DNA of 64,000 nucleotides, from the NCBI GenBank assembly GCA_013396525.1, contig VWYX01000392.1, positions 1 to 64,000 of the forward strand. The letters run 5' to 3'. Position numbers and translations under genes: made by a program. Below, one piece after another: positions 35,131 through 47,800 of this stretch; the first letter of the stretch is position 1; the number at the start of each line of letters is the position of its first letter. The notes below the pieces were generated by a model that did no database searches, was not told where the DNA came from, and saw only the letters and a program-made list of their open reading frames with translations. The stretch comes from Chaetorhynchus papuensis. Its lineage: Eukaryota > Chordata > Aves > Passeriformes > Rhipiduridae.

Positions 35131-38100
35131 CACGGTGTTGTTCAGGCCACTGAGTTCCTGAGGTCTGAGCCATCTGAGCAGCTCACTGGGGTGTTTTCCT
35201 ACTTGACATTGTTTATTCTCTGAAGGTAGATTAAAATACGAAGCACTGACACGGCGCCTGCCCGGCTGTGGTGGCGAGTGAGCTTTTGATTTGTTCTCTG
35301 AAAGAATGATTTACACTTTGGAAATACAGTGGCATTAGCAATTCCATCGTATTAGTTAGGGTCAGTATTTACCAGGGTGGAAGCACCTCTGACATCTGTG
35401 CTGCCTGTCTGGGGCATCTGGTTCAGGTGATTTCAGGGGATTCAAAGTCCGAGGCATTCTCAGTGAACTTTCAGCTTGCTGTTCATTTACATACATTTAT
35501 AAATTTTAAGCAAGTTGGTGGCATCATGATTAAAGCCCTTTTTTGTGAACGCAGATGACGCTGCAATGTGAAGTCCTGTGGATTTGGGGATGGAGCACAC
35601 ATGTTCGAATACTGAAGGTTTTCAAGTTTCAATCCAAAATGAAGCTGTCTTAAATGTCTTTTCAGAAGTAAGCCTGTACTATCCTGACAAATGATCTCAC
35701 CGCTATTTACTAATTAAAGGTTATTACAGCAGAAATCATGTACTGCTCATGCTGCCCATTTATTATGTCACATTCTGAACTGTTCCTCTGGCTTCAGGAG
35801 CAACTGCAGCTCTAGAGATTCGGTATGACACTTCCATAATTGTTATAAATATGCACAAAATCACTACATGAAAAGTCTTTAGATGATATTTCAGTGATTT
35901 ACATAGTGAATGTCTGTGTTCATAAAGTGAATCAGTTGGATTATTCTGTTCTTCAGTGGAATCTCCTGAGCCGGTGTGTTTGATATCAAATGTTCAGGTA
36001 CCAGATTTAGAGAATTAAAGAGAACAGACTCTAAAGAGAATCCACAGAGAAGCTGTGGCTGCCCCTGGATCCCTGGAAGTGTCCAAGGCCAGGTTGGACG
36101 GGGCTGGGAGCAACCTGGGATAGTGGAAGGTGTCCCTGCCCGTGTCAGGGGGAGGAACAGGATGATTTTTAAGTTCCCTTCCAAGCCAGGCCATTCTATG
36201 ATTCTGTGATTTTAGCTCTAAATTGGTAATTAACTGGGTTTCCTCTCTGTTCTATTCCTTGTATTACCTTGACAAAGTCAAGGACCAGTGCAGCTGGATC
36301 CACAGCAAAGCAGATCCCTGTTCCCTTGCTGCTGGCACTAGGCCTCAATGACGTGCTAGAGAAACCCAGCTATTCAAAGATTCACAGGGATTCAGTTATT
36401 AAAATCCTGAGACATCATCCTCACCAAAATACGCCCTGATCTGTACACAGAGACAGATGCAGCCTCAGATTTATTTAGTTGAAAACGTTCCTTAATTGTA
36501 AGCAATATTTCTGTAATTGTTAAGGTTGCTATGAGAGTAAGGTCTAGGTTTTGATCCCAGGCACACAAGCACATGCTGCTAATCTGAGCATTTATTTCCA
36601 CTGGCACACACAGTATGGAGTACAAATTACTCACAGTGACCAGTTCTTTGTCCCACATTTATGCTATAAGTCCTCAATCTTGAGAAATATACGGACATTC
36701 TTAGCTCTGTAAGTGGTGGAATCTCGATTTTATGGCATCTATTCATATTACATAAAACAAATTACATACAGACATTTGCAGGATTAAAGCTACAAGATGT
36801 AGGCTAAAAATATGCAGTGATTAACTGTATAGCTCTCTCTGCAGATCTGGAATAGTTATAACTATGTTAACTCTGAACCTGCCAGTTCCCACACTCCTCG
36901 AGTCAGGATGCAAAAAATCCAAGCACAGATTTTCCCCTCAAAAAAATGCTCAGAAGAACACCTGGAAATATCACTGATTGCCAGTTTCATGTGGTATTTG
37001 TATTCAGGGTATTTTTTCAGTCCCAGTTCACAACTGTTTGAATTATTTTCATAACAACAACAACAAAGGGTCATGATTTTGTGTCAGGTGAATAATGTGT
37101 TTTTAGGGAAAGACAATGTAGATTTTTATCTCTCATATAGATGGGAGAAGAGAGAAGATATCTGCAGTTCCTCTGTGGGAAATTAAGGTTTCTCAGCCAA
37201 GTTCTTATCTCCCAATCTACAACTTACGTCTATCAACTTAAAGCCAGTGAATCTTTAAGACTTAAGCTCTAGGAAATGCACAAAAAAGGCTTTGGTTGAT
37301 GCAGCTCTTCTGGATTTTGTGGGCTCTGGACCCCAGTGATCCATCTCGGAGAAACTGGGAAACAGAGTGAGCGGATACAAATGAAACTCCCGCTCCTTTG
37401 TTCCCGTGAGGTTAAATCCAGAGGCATTTCTGTGAAGTTCCTTCAGTAGCAGCTCAGGATCAGCTGGGAAGGCAGCAGAGCTGGCCAGTTCATTTTGCTG
37501 TATGGCTGCATACTGCGCTTCCACAGGCAGTTGGCATTTCCCTTCCGAACGTTTCCAAGGTGACAGGAGCTCATATATGGAGCTTTCTGGCGTTTAGGCA
37601 GGAAGACGTGCCAGTAATGGAATCTGCATTTTGGCAGGGTGGTTCATATCAATTACATAACACAACTTGTCTGCCCCTGTTGTTTGATAGGGATCGCTGT
37701 TGGCCCGTAAACAATGGCAAACATTGATTTGTCCGACTGTAAATAATGGCAAACATTGATAAGCATCTTGCCAATGACTCATCCTTACAGATGGATGGAC
37801 AAAGAATGAGAGGGGCATTTGCTATCAGAGCACTTCATGGAGGAATGCACTCCAGCTGGGAGTGCACCCCTGGGAGTAACACATCTGGGGTGAAACAATC
37901 ATCCTGGTCCTGGAATTAGCCCTGGCTCGGGGGCAAAGTGGGGAATTTCATCCCAAATCTGTTGCATAAAGAAAAGAAAAGAAAAGGAGGGCAAAGTGTC
38001 TGGCTGCAGTGCGCTTCATGATTATAAAAAAAAAAATTATGCAGACTGAGGGAGGAACTAGGTGTTCTACAGAACATTTGGAAACAGATAAAAACTATAT

Positions 38101-40700
38101 TCCTAGCACTTAAGGTGAAAGGGAAATTAGTATTGTGGTTATCCAGATACTGATTAAATACAGACATATTTGTGTTGGGGCTGTGGGACATTCATACAGT
38201 GCAAGTACAGTACAACCTCTGAAACGAACTAAATATTCCCACCGTGCAATTGCTACTGATATTCCCAAATCTCATTTACAAAAATAGGCATATGTGTGTA
38301 ATTTATATATCTAGAGACATTTGGCGATGTTGCCACAACAGTCTTTCACGAGCTGCTTAGGTGGAATCATGGGAGGGTGAGACTAATTATCCCTGTGGTA
38401 CATTATTTGCCTCTAAAAATTATATGACAATATGACATCTTTATTTTGCTGGCAGTAAAACCACCTGTTCTATTTAGAAAATGATCTATTAAGAAAACCA
38501 GGTAATGCAGTGCAACTGTAAAATATATTGAAATAATGTCCTTTTGATACTGTCTCAAAATCCTGAGTAATAAATGACTGAAAACTTGTTTTTTGGCCCA
38601 AATCACTGAGCATGCTTCTCCTCAATCCCATCAAATGACACCATCCAATAAATGATTGTATGGTAGCAGTTACAGACGTGTGGATGACTGTGATCAGGGA
38701 AAATTCATATCTGTTACGTGTTCCAAGAAAAATACTTGGCAGATACTAAAATGTGGGTTTCTGGTTTCAGTGTAATAAAATATACTTCACAGTTGTGACC
38801 TTTACTACTACTTGAGTAGGGTAAATACTTCATGCATTAGTAATTGTTGATATAGTAATGATAACGACTAATGATTTAATTAATAGTAGTGGTTAAATGT
38901 CATTGTAAATCGTCCAGAGGTGGGTGGAGCCTATTAGCATTTGACCTGGCATGGTCAGATATGACTGAAACATTGATTTAAGGACCACTGTGTTGCTTTC
39001 ACAGATCTACTACAGCTTTACTACAGCAAAGATCGAAGTTTGTTCCAAGCTGTGTAACTCTGGCCTGATATCCTGGTTCTGCTGGAGCAGGGAGGGATCC
39101 CACACAGTCCCCGAGGCCCCTGCTGAGCCCCACGTGCAAAGTCAGATCACAGAATGGGCATTTCCATGAAAGCTGCTGCCTGCAGCCGTAGGGACTGAGG
39201 AGAAGCAGCAGTTTATTGGAGTGACAAAAAGGCTTAGGAAACATTTAGCATCATGGGCCATCCTTTTAAGACTATTTGACAGTTCCCGGCCAGTAGCTAA
39301 AGCTAAAGGAAAGCTTTAATTATTTTCAAGAGGATTAGATGAGAAAGATTTGGAGAGCTTATTTATTTTGTTTTGTTTTGATGTTTTAATGGCAATTTTA
39401 ATAGTTTCTTAATCTATGTCTTAGCAATTTTAATCTGTCATTGACTGTAATGAGTTTGGGATCTTTAGCTAGAATTGTAGGAAATTAAATGTATTGTTGA
39501 TCTTCATTATTTTATCTCCTCTCTTCCCTTTGGCAATAGGAGTTATTTATTTTGAGTGGGGTGTGCATATATATGTATATCTATATATGTACCAGTCTAT
39601 TTTAAATATGTACTGTATGCAAAACCAACTAAATCCAAGGCTGAATGACCAAACATTTGTCCTTCCTCTGTATAATAGGAGGATCTAATCAAGGCCCTTA
39701 TAGATAAAATGTCATTTATTTATCTGAGAGAACTTACATGTTTTTTTAGGATTGCCATTGTATTTTTACTTGTGTCAATGGTCAGTTTTGCAGCAAGGTC
39801 TGTCCCTTCAGAGCACAGGTTGCCATGGTGTGCTTATACCAGCACACAAATTCACACACTTACATGTGTGTCACCCACACATGAAATCCACACAGACAAA
39901 CTCAATCCAAATGTACAAAGTGCCTCTGTGGATTTTTTGCAATTTTTATGATGAAGACGTAGAAAACTGTTCTTTTTGACTAGTAAATTAGGTGACAGCT
40001 GTCCAGCCTGAGGACAACACCACCGAGGACTTCTCAGCATAGGTATGTAGCCCACCAGACCATCAGCCTTAAGAGGAGGAAAAATATGAAAAAGTCTCAA
40101 CTGAAAATATCCCAAAAGGTGTGAATACGTTCTGTTATACAGAGGGACAAAATCATTCTGTTCTGTGCGTCACCAGGTAAATTCCATTAAAAAACTTTCA
40201 GTTTCTCTCCTCAAAAAAACCCCAATTTTCATGCAACAATCCAACTCATTGAGTTAAAATTTGTGTCTTTTCCTCCTTTTGGACGTTAGCTGCAGGATTG
40301 CCATTGAAATGGGCAGAGGGAGGAAAAGATCAGAAAGAAAATAACCCCCTACATCATTCTCACAGGTTTATGACATGCTTATATTTGTTGTTTTACATTT
40401 GTGTGTCTATTGTGAACATCTGTTCTCCTGGATCTCACGGGGCTGTTACTCCCCTCACCCACCACCCCTCAGTAGCCATTTGAAACGCCGGTACTAAATA
40501 ACAATACAGAACTAAGAAGACAAAAAGACGAATCCAACACTTTACCCCAGGTGCCTCCTTGCATTAGCTTAAGGCACCTGCATAATCATTTTTGTTTTAT
40601 GATTTAATTTCTTGAAAATGTCTCCTTCACACTGTTTCCTTTGTGGGTTGGTTTTAAAATTGTCATTCGAGATTGAACAGCACCAAAAAGCCGAGGAGGC
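35131..40700. other. Intergenic spacer between divergent CFAP74 and GABRD
   Basis: About 5.6 kb of AT-rich DNA between the two 5' ends. Open frames are short, with no recognisable protein. One CR1 copy lies at about 36.04-36.21 kb, and there are short AT simple repeats near 39.56 kb. I see no RNA gene. Confidence 0.75.
36041..36213 (+). mobile_element. CR1 LINE, 5'-truncated 3' end
   Basis: The block runs from CACAGAGAAGCTGTGGCTGC through GTCCAAGGCCAGGTTGGACG, a GGAAGGTGTCCCTGCC segment and CTTCCAAGCCAGGCCATTCT, to the typical short terminal repeats ATTCTATGATTCTGTGAT. This is the classic 3' end of avian CR1 retrotransposons, in plus orientation. It is far too short to code for its proteins, which is normal for CR1 copies. 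A short ORF through it is CR1 read-through, not a gene. Confidence 0.9.
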
Positions 40701-40729
40701 GGAGGAGGAGAGAAGGAAAGAGCGAATAT

Positions 40730-41640
40730 GGAGGAGAAAACCGAGTTTGACCTGCAAGTCAAGATGAACCCGAGGTCCCGAGGAGCCCCGTGGCCGGGTC
40801 CCCGCTGGCCCCGTGGCCGGGAGCCGCCGTGCCCGGGAGCCAGCGGAGGTCCCGGGAGTTCTCGAGGCACGAGAGGTGGAAGCTGGACGATGGCAGCGCG
40901 AGCAGCCCGGGATGGAGCAGTGAACTGCTCCGAGCGTTTCACTGTAGAGAAGCCCCTCAGGAGCCCGAAAGCGGCGAGGCAGAAGTTTGTGTTGCCGGCT
41001 CTGCCCCTCTCGGTGGTACCGGCGGGCCGGGACGGCGCGCAGACAGCGGAGAGGCGGCAGTTTCCCTCGGCGCGGTCCCCGGCTCCATTGCCGGTGCGCT
41101 CGGAGCGATGCTGGAAGCCGGGCTGCAGCTGCGGTGCCCGGGTGCCGCCGGGATTTGCCGGGAGCTCGGGGGGGCGGCGGGGGGCGGTGGCAGCGGCGGT
41201 GCCTGCGGTTCACATGCCCCGTGGGGAGCGGGCACAGCGGCTCCGCGCCCCCGAGCGCCCCGGGACCGGCCGCCCCTGCCCTCGGCTCGGGCTGCAGCTC
41301 CTCCTGCTCCTCCCCGGCACGATGCGCGCAGGACATTAGTGGCTCCGGAGCACTTTGAGTTGCTCCCACCCCGCTCCGTGGGATTAATCTATCCTTTTGG
41401 AGGTTATTTTCGGCAAGCAGCCTCGCAGGCGGGCAGAGCGGCCGGAGGAAGAGCCCGCGGCAGGGGAGGGATGCGGGAGCAGGGCAGCGGAGCCGGGCGG
41501 GACTGAGCCACCCGCAGAGGAGAGGAGGAGAGGGAAGGAGAAGAGAGGAGAAGAGAGGAGAGCTGCCCTGCTCCCTGCTCCCGTGCCGGGCTGCCTGCAT
41601 GGCTCCCGGGCACTGTGGAGATTGTGGGGGCTGCTGCTGC
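40730..41640 (+). promoter_or_regulatory. GABRD: CpG island at the 5' end of GABRD (promoter and 5' UTR candidate)
   Basis: About 0.9 kb very rich in G+C and CpG, standing out from AT-rich flanks and ending about 140 bases before the GABRD start codon. It most likely contains the GABRD promoter and 5' UTR. I see no convincing TATA box, and the transcription start cannot be set from sequence. Long open frames on both strands here are a by-product of high GC. Confidence 0.65.
41521..41562 (+). repeat. Purine-rich GAGAGGAGAA-type tandem repeat
   Basis: Imperfect copies of AGAGAGGAGA make a 42-base all-purine stretch at the 3' edge of the CpG island, within or just upstream of the probable GABRD 5' UTR. 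Length variation is likely. Confidence 0.7.
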
Positions 41641-41643
41641 TGA
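41599..41643 (+). other. Upstream ORF 1 before GABRD (14 codons plus stop)
   Basis: ATG at 41599 with the context TGCATGG, then 14 codons (MAPGHCGDCGGCCC) and TGA at 41641-41643. It matters only if the GABRD mRNA begins upstream of it, which is unproven. Confidence 0.4.
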
Positions 41644-41694
41644 GCAACCATCCATCGCTTTAAACTCAGCCTCAACTTAGCGCAGCAGGCAAGG

Positions 41695-41766
41695 ATGGCA
41701 ACGCCACTGGAGCTTTGGAGCTGCCAGGAGAGCCAGGGAACCTGGGTTTTGGTCGCTGCTGTCTAA
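41695..41766 (+). other. Upstream ORF 2 before GABRD (23 codons plus stop)
   Basis: ATG at 41695 in a strong initiation context (AAGGATGG), 23 codons starting MATPLELWS, and TAA at 41764-41766, only 14 bases before the GABRD ATG. It very probably lies in the 5' UTR because it is continuous with exon 1. It could limit GABRD translation; this is inference. Confidence 0.5.
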
Positions 41767-41780
41767 TAAATGGGAGTAAA

Positions 41781-41848
41781 ATGGAATTTCTTACCTGGGT
41801 TTTTCCTGCCTTGATTCTACTGTGCACCCAACAGCACAGGTGTATCAG
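41781..41848 (+). CDS. GABRD: GABRD coding exon 1 (signal peptide, residues 1-23)
   Basis: Starts at the ATG and encodes MEFLTWVFPALILLCTQQHR, aligning in length with the human signal peptide. The donor is TATCAG followed by GTAAGA. Its exit phase (2) joins exon 2 to give Arg-Ala-Met. The non-coding 5' limit of the exon is unknown. Confidence 0.93.
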
Positions 41849-44800
41849 GTAAGAAAACATCTTATCATTCTTTCTTAGACTGGCCTCAGGCAGCCATTCT
41901 CTCGGTGTAGCTGGAGTGAGTGATGCCAGCTCTGGCTGGGGCTCCCACTTTTGCCCAGGGATGCTTTCTCCACTTACGGGCCACGACTGCTTTGAGTGAG
42001 TGTTCAGGAGAAAAAGGGCCCTTGACTGAAGAGTTTCCTTAATGTGCCTCATCTGTTTCAGTTTTTCTTTTCTTCATTCCCTAGCCGAGGATGCACTTCT
42101 GCCAGTTGAGCAGCAGTTTCTTGGCGTAGTCAAGGGCTGTGTTTTTAACAGGACGCTCCTGGAAGCCTTTTCCCGAGGGCACTTACTCTAAATTGGGGGC
42201 AATCACTTCTTGTAAGGCACTGCATATCCCAGCTCAGCCTCAGCCCCTCCAGCAGCTCTGCTGGAATATTAAACTCTTCCATAAACCCCAGCACAACCAG
42301 TGGAGTGTGAGCTGAATAGCTTTGCTTAGGGCCTCCATAGGTACCATTAAAACCCCAAAATACAACCATTCCATTCTAATGAGTTCATTAAGTCTCCTGA
42401 ACTTGGGTTAACAGGAAGAGACTGTCAGAGATCTTAGGGCAAAAAATGTTTGGAGGACGCAAACCATTTCTTGAAATAATAAATCGTAAAGAAAGATATA
42501 CATTTGCAGCTCTCAGTCACATTCCCTCTGAAGGTGTTAGCTAGGCAACCAGCGACGGTCTCAGTATATTCTTATTCTCTCTAGATCTGGAGGCTGGATG
42601 TGGAGAAAGCTTGCCATGATTACGCAATGAAAATAGAGGGGGGAGTAAAAAAGAACTTGCTGCATGTAAAAACATGCCTACACCCCCCAGAGCAGGGGTG
42701 GTTGTGGCATCAGAAGGGTCTTACAGCTGCTTCATAGACATCCAGAATAGCTTCAGAGGAGTGGAAGAGGCAAAGTGGTAACTGTAGTAAAACATAACAT
42801 TGTTGTTAGAGGTTTTGGAATTAATCAGGGAGATCTGATTTTTTTTTCACTGGGAAAGAAAAGAATCTTGCTTAGAGAAAGTGTCAAGTCAACTGCTCTT
42901 AGTCAGGATTGACAGAATGATTTATCCTGTGACCTTGAATCTGTTATCCAGGGTCAGATCCTGACATCCTCAGACTCTGAAGCAATCCAGTGTTACAGTG
43001 AAGGCAGAGGAAATACTGCTCATTGCCTAAGGGCACCCAGATCTTGCCCACAATTTCAATGATCCTGTTTCTCCCTCTGCACTTGGATTAGCATTGAGGC
43101 TGTGGGTTGAAAAGTGATGTTTGAGTACATAAGACCAAAAAAAAGAGAATTTTAAGGTAGAGTCAGTATTCTCAGCCTCTGTCTTCAAGGTCTGCTCCTA
43201 GGCACAGCAACTGCCAGGATATGTGTTTGTTGGATACATTATTTATTTTACTATTAATTGCCTAATTGACTTTCTTTCTCCAGTTACACAGTTGTGATGA
43301 GTTGTTTGTTAGGAATGCATCTATTCACGGCAGACTCAGGCAAGGCAAATTCTAACTTCTGAAATTCCAACTGTTCAGTTTGTAGTTTTCCAAATATGCC
43401 AAAGTGGGAGACATTCCATGGTCAAGGAAAGCTGCTTTGCTTGGATTCAGGATTTAGGGTGGCTATGGCAGGACACTGTTTGATCTTGTAAAAAGGGAGT
43501 AGCCTTGATTACATGTGTACTTTGGATCAGTTAAACAGAACTCAAGTGAAATTTTATCCTTGCATTAGTAAAAATATTTTTGGTATGAGATGCTTCTATG
43601 AATAGCAACATATTAATGGGCAAAACTGCCAATAGCTTCATTTTAAGGCTCTGATTTTGTTTTCTAAATGCAATGTGATTCACAATTATGATGAGAGAGG
43701 CCATCCAACCCCCCTAAATTCTCTGCTCCTGAGTAGTGTACACTGTATATTGACAGGTATAAGAAACATATTCAAAAAAGGAAAAACATTTTGATGATTT
43801 CGAAACGCATCAATAAGACAAAAGAGACAAAAGACTTCCCAAAGGCCAAACTACCGATGAAAATAATGTTATGGTTTGGCAGAGGAGGGAAGTGGGGGAT
43901 ATATGCAGGCTGCTTCCTCATAGCATTTCTGAATACCCTCCCAGGCTGCTTTAGCTGTGTGTGAAGCAATTTCTCTGTCATGTGTGCTATTTGACTGAAG
44001 TGAATGAGCCAAATTCAACCTAAGTCAGCACATTTTTGTCAGGTAAACAATTTTAAGAATAGTCATTTTTGATCTGCTTGAGACAGTGATTAGTGGCAAG
44101 GAATTTGGCATTTAAATGATTGACAGGTCTTTGGGACAAAGACTGTGGCTTCCACTATTTTCTCAGAGTTTGAGATGCTGTGGATGCTGCAATAATAAAT
44201 GTGCCACAGTGAATGAGATCATCTGCAGAAAGACACTTGGGGAAATATTTCTTCATTTGTGCAGGGTAAGAGCACTTCTGATAGGAGTTTTGGGGTGTGT
44301 GTCTGTACTTTGTAATTCCTTACTGAAAGAGATTTTAATTCTCTAATTAAAATAGGTGCATATTTTATATTTAAGTTTCTACTCTGTTAAGTGACTTTTA
44401 TACTCTTGCATTTAATTGTCATTCTGCTGTGTGTCTCCCTAAGCCTTTTATTTCTATTCGTGGAAACAGCAGCTTTAACACGTGAATGTATGCAAAGAGT
44501 GGTCCATTTTCTGTAGCTTAAAACTGCCAGAGAGGCTTTGATGTTCTAAAGGTTGCCATGAATTAAGCCTAATGCTGTTTCAATTACATTTCAAAATACA
44601 AAACATATTTACAGTGAGCTTCCCTAAGAGTCAGGAATGGCAGATGGGAAGGATACACATACTGCTCTGGATAATCCTGGAGTTTGGCTGAGGTCAGATT
44701 GTTCATTGACCTCGCAGGATATTCCTTGTCTTTTTCCTAAGGAAAAGTTTTCTTCAGTGGTGAGGACCTCTGGGACATTTGTCCCAAATGCTTATCAAAA

Positions 44801-47800
44801 TGAAATGTACTCCATCCCAGTCCTCCAGTCAAATTGGTTTTTTCCATCTACGAGGTTAAAAGATTCATATAACGATGTCACAATCCCCAAAAGAATCAGG
44901 TTAATAGATCTAAAGAAGAAACAGAGGATGCAAAAACTGATTTTCTACATCTTACTGCTCTATGAATTTGTCAGAAGGTCAGTGCATCCTCCTGACAAGT
45001 GTGGCCCCAAATCAGTGTCCCACTGGTCACTGACTTAAAGATGCTGAGCTTTTTGCACAGCTCCCAGAGATTTTGGCACTCCTGTGCAAAAATGAAATTG
45101 CTAATGCTATCCCTTGCTCAGCTGCTGTTGTGCTCTCATTCACACGGAACTTACAGATTGCCTCTTGCCTTGGTGTGATTTAAATACCAGATATTTTCTA
45201 GTAATATTGATAAACTTCTAGCAACTGTTTTCAAGCAGTGTTCTGGAAGAGAGTTAAAGCCTCACTTGTCTGACAAACCCTTTAAAGATGTGCTGTCCAA
45301 GTTGACTGATGTTTCTCCCCCACATCACTCCACATTAGTAGAATGCCCTGGTCCTGCAGCAGCTGGGAGGGAGATGTCAGCTCAGATAGGAACGATTTTG
45401 GGATATGTGTACTTTTTATTCCAGAACTGCTAGTACTTAGCTCTGAAATAGATGCATTTCTTTGCTCTGTCATGTGACATTCATCACTTGGAGTTGCTTT
45501 CCCTAACCTGTGTCAGTCTTAGGGAAAGAGGAATTCCACGGGTTTGTGCAGTTTATCAGTGGGGATTTCCTTTCCCCTCACTATTGCTTTCATGGTTTAG
45601 ACAGTAGTAATCTATTTTCTTGCTCAGTTGAAGTCCTCCCAATGCTCTAGATATGGACAGATGCAAATATATTCTCAAAAATATCTGCTTGAAATGAGAT
45701 GTGTGCAGAGTCAGAGTGTGGATCATCTTCTTCACCTTTAGATTTGGGAATGACCACAGGACCGTTGCCATTCAGCCAGCGAGGTCCCCTACGCTGGCCT
45801 GGTGCAAACTGAAGAGAAGCTTTTGAGGAGCTCTTTTACCCCTTGGATTTGACAAATCAATACTTTAATTTTACAAAGTCCTTTTTCTTACTAAAACAAG
45901 CTTTACAGCAGCTGACATTGGGAAGGGAAGTTGCTGAATCAACTAATAGTAGTTGCCTTTCTTTTCATCCTTACTGCTTACACTATGAAAAGTTAATCCC
46001 TTCCAATGCATCTTTTCTATGCTGGTCTTCCTTTTTCAGGTACAATAATGAGTAATATTTTAGGCCATATATAATCCCTATTGCTTAACAAGGATGAATG
46101 AAATTCTCCCACCATCCTTCTTGTAACTCTAAAGCACTGGAGGTGATGTGCAGAAGTCAAGGGGAATGACTCAAAGGAGTTATCACCACATGGTAAATCG
46201 AGCCATAAGATTATTTCAGCTGTAATACTTTAATAACCCCCCCGGTATGAAGTGCATATAGCTCCACTAACTTCAGCACATTTGTTACACTGATGATCTG
46301 ACCCTAAGGCTTTATTAATAATAGAAACAAGATTTATTTTAATTGTGTCATGGATATTTAAATAAAACTCCCTCTAGATTGTAATCTGCTTAAGACACAT
46401 GGCAGGCTATAGCCCTCAGTCTTTAACCCAACTCTCGTCATTTTAACTTCCTTTGAGCTCCATGGCTTTCCTTAATGCCATTAAAATAGAATCCTGACAC
46501 CAGAGAACTTCTGCACTCTAAGTGCTTTGTCAAAACACAGTCAGGCACATGAGATACATCACTCCAGTGCTGTCACCTTCTGACTTGAATTCTGTTTTCA
46601 AAACACTTTACTGAACTTGGTTGCTGTTTTAGCAACAGAAGCTGAAAAGCAACACCTTCTATTGAAAAGGCAAGGATATTTTAAGCAGATATATTCATTC
46701 AAGTGTGTTGTAGTTATTTACTCTAATTAGGGAAAGACATAGAGTACCATTCTTTACATATAAAAGGAGCTCTGACATTTTACTGATTAGAAACACCCTT
46801 CCATGTCTATGACTGTGACTTGTAAGTCACAAATAAGTATGTTCTTAAACAAACTTATTATAAAGCTATAATTTCATGAAAGTAAATAATGATGGTTGGA
46901 TGACTGAAAGACAGCTGTCTGATAGAAGGAAGTGTTGCTATAGTTCATGAGACCCAATAAAGAAGGAAAACACCTCTGTCAACATCTGTTATAAATCTTC
47001 AAAGCCCTTGTCTAAATCAATTATGTTATTCCAATTTATGTAGCTGCAAACATGTCTTGGAATGTTCCAAGATCCTTCCTCAGAAAAAATAGAGGGACCT
47101 GAGAAATCGCTGGGATAGTAATTTGAGATGAGCATACAGCAGTGTGCTCATGGCAAGGAAATCTCATAAATGCAGTTTAACATAACATTTCACTGGGAAC
47201 TAACAAAGTTCCACTTGGAGCAGTGTCCCTGTGCCGTGAAGTCCCATAAGCTTTGACAGCTCTGCTAATGCACGTTTTGGGTGTCTCTGCTGCTCAAGAC
47301 TTACATTTACACATTGTAATCCCAGAACTCCTTCCTTATGTAATTGGGTCCAGAAAAAAATGTAAGACCAGGGCGATCAAAGGTTTTTCTTTCAGTCTTC
47401 TGTGAGAAGAAGAGTTGGTTATTGTAGGATGCTCTGTTCCTGTGCTGGCAATAACTGCTTGTGCTGAGCTGAATGCCCAGGCTGGCATATTTTGGAGAGA
47501 AAAACCATGTGCTTTATGTGGGTCAATGTCACATGAACACTCTGAGAAAGTTATGTAAGTAGCAAGGCAGAATGTATTTGTGGTGTATTACTCTGCAGCC
47601 TTCCATGGATGTTTAACCATTTCTCTTCTGTTACAAGGCACAGGTACCTCTCAAATGCCATATTTATAGCTGGGCTCAGTGGAAGATGCTAAACCAGTGC
47701 TCAGGCAGCTTTGATCCAGTACTTGCATCCAGTCACAGGCCCTCTCAAACCTCTGGCAATTCTTCTCTTTGCAAATAGGGGTGGCAGACGTTGTCCCAGC

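Noticed and set aside
35976..36209. 77-codon plus-strand frame
   Set aside because: Most of it is read-through of the CR1 3' end, which does not encode protein in this region.
40569..41675. 368-codon minus-strand open frame across the GABRD CpG island
   Set aside because: It is Pro/Arg/Ala/Ser-rich, overlaps other long frames on both strands, and has no domain. This is typical of stop-poor GC-rich DNA.
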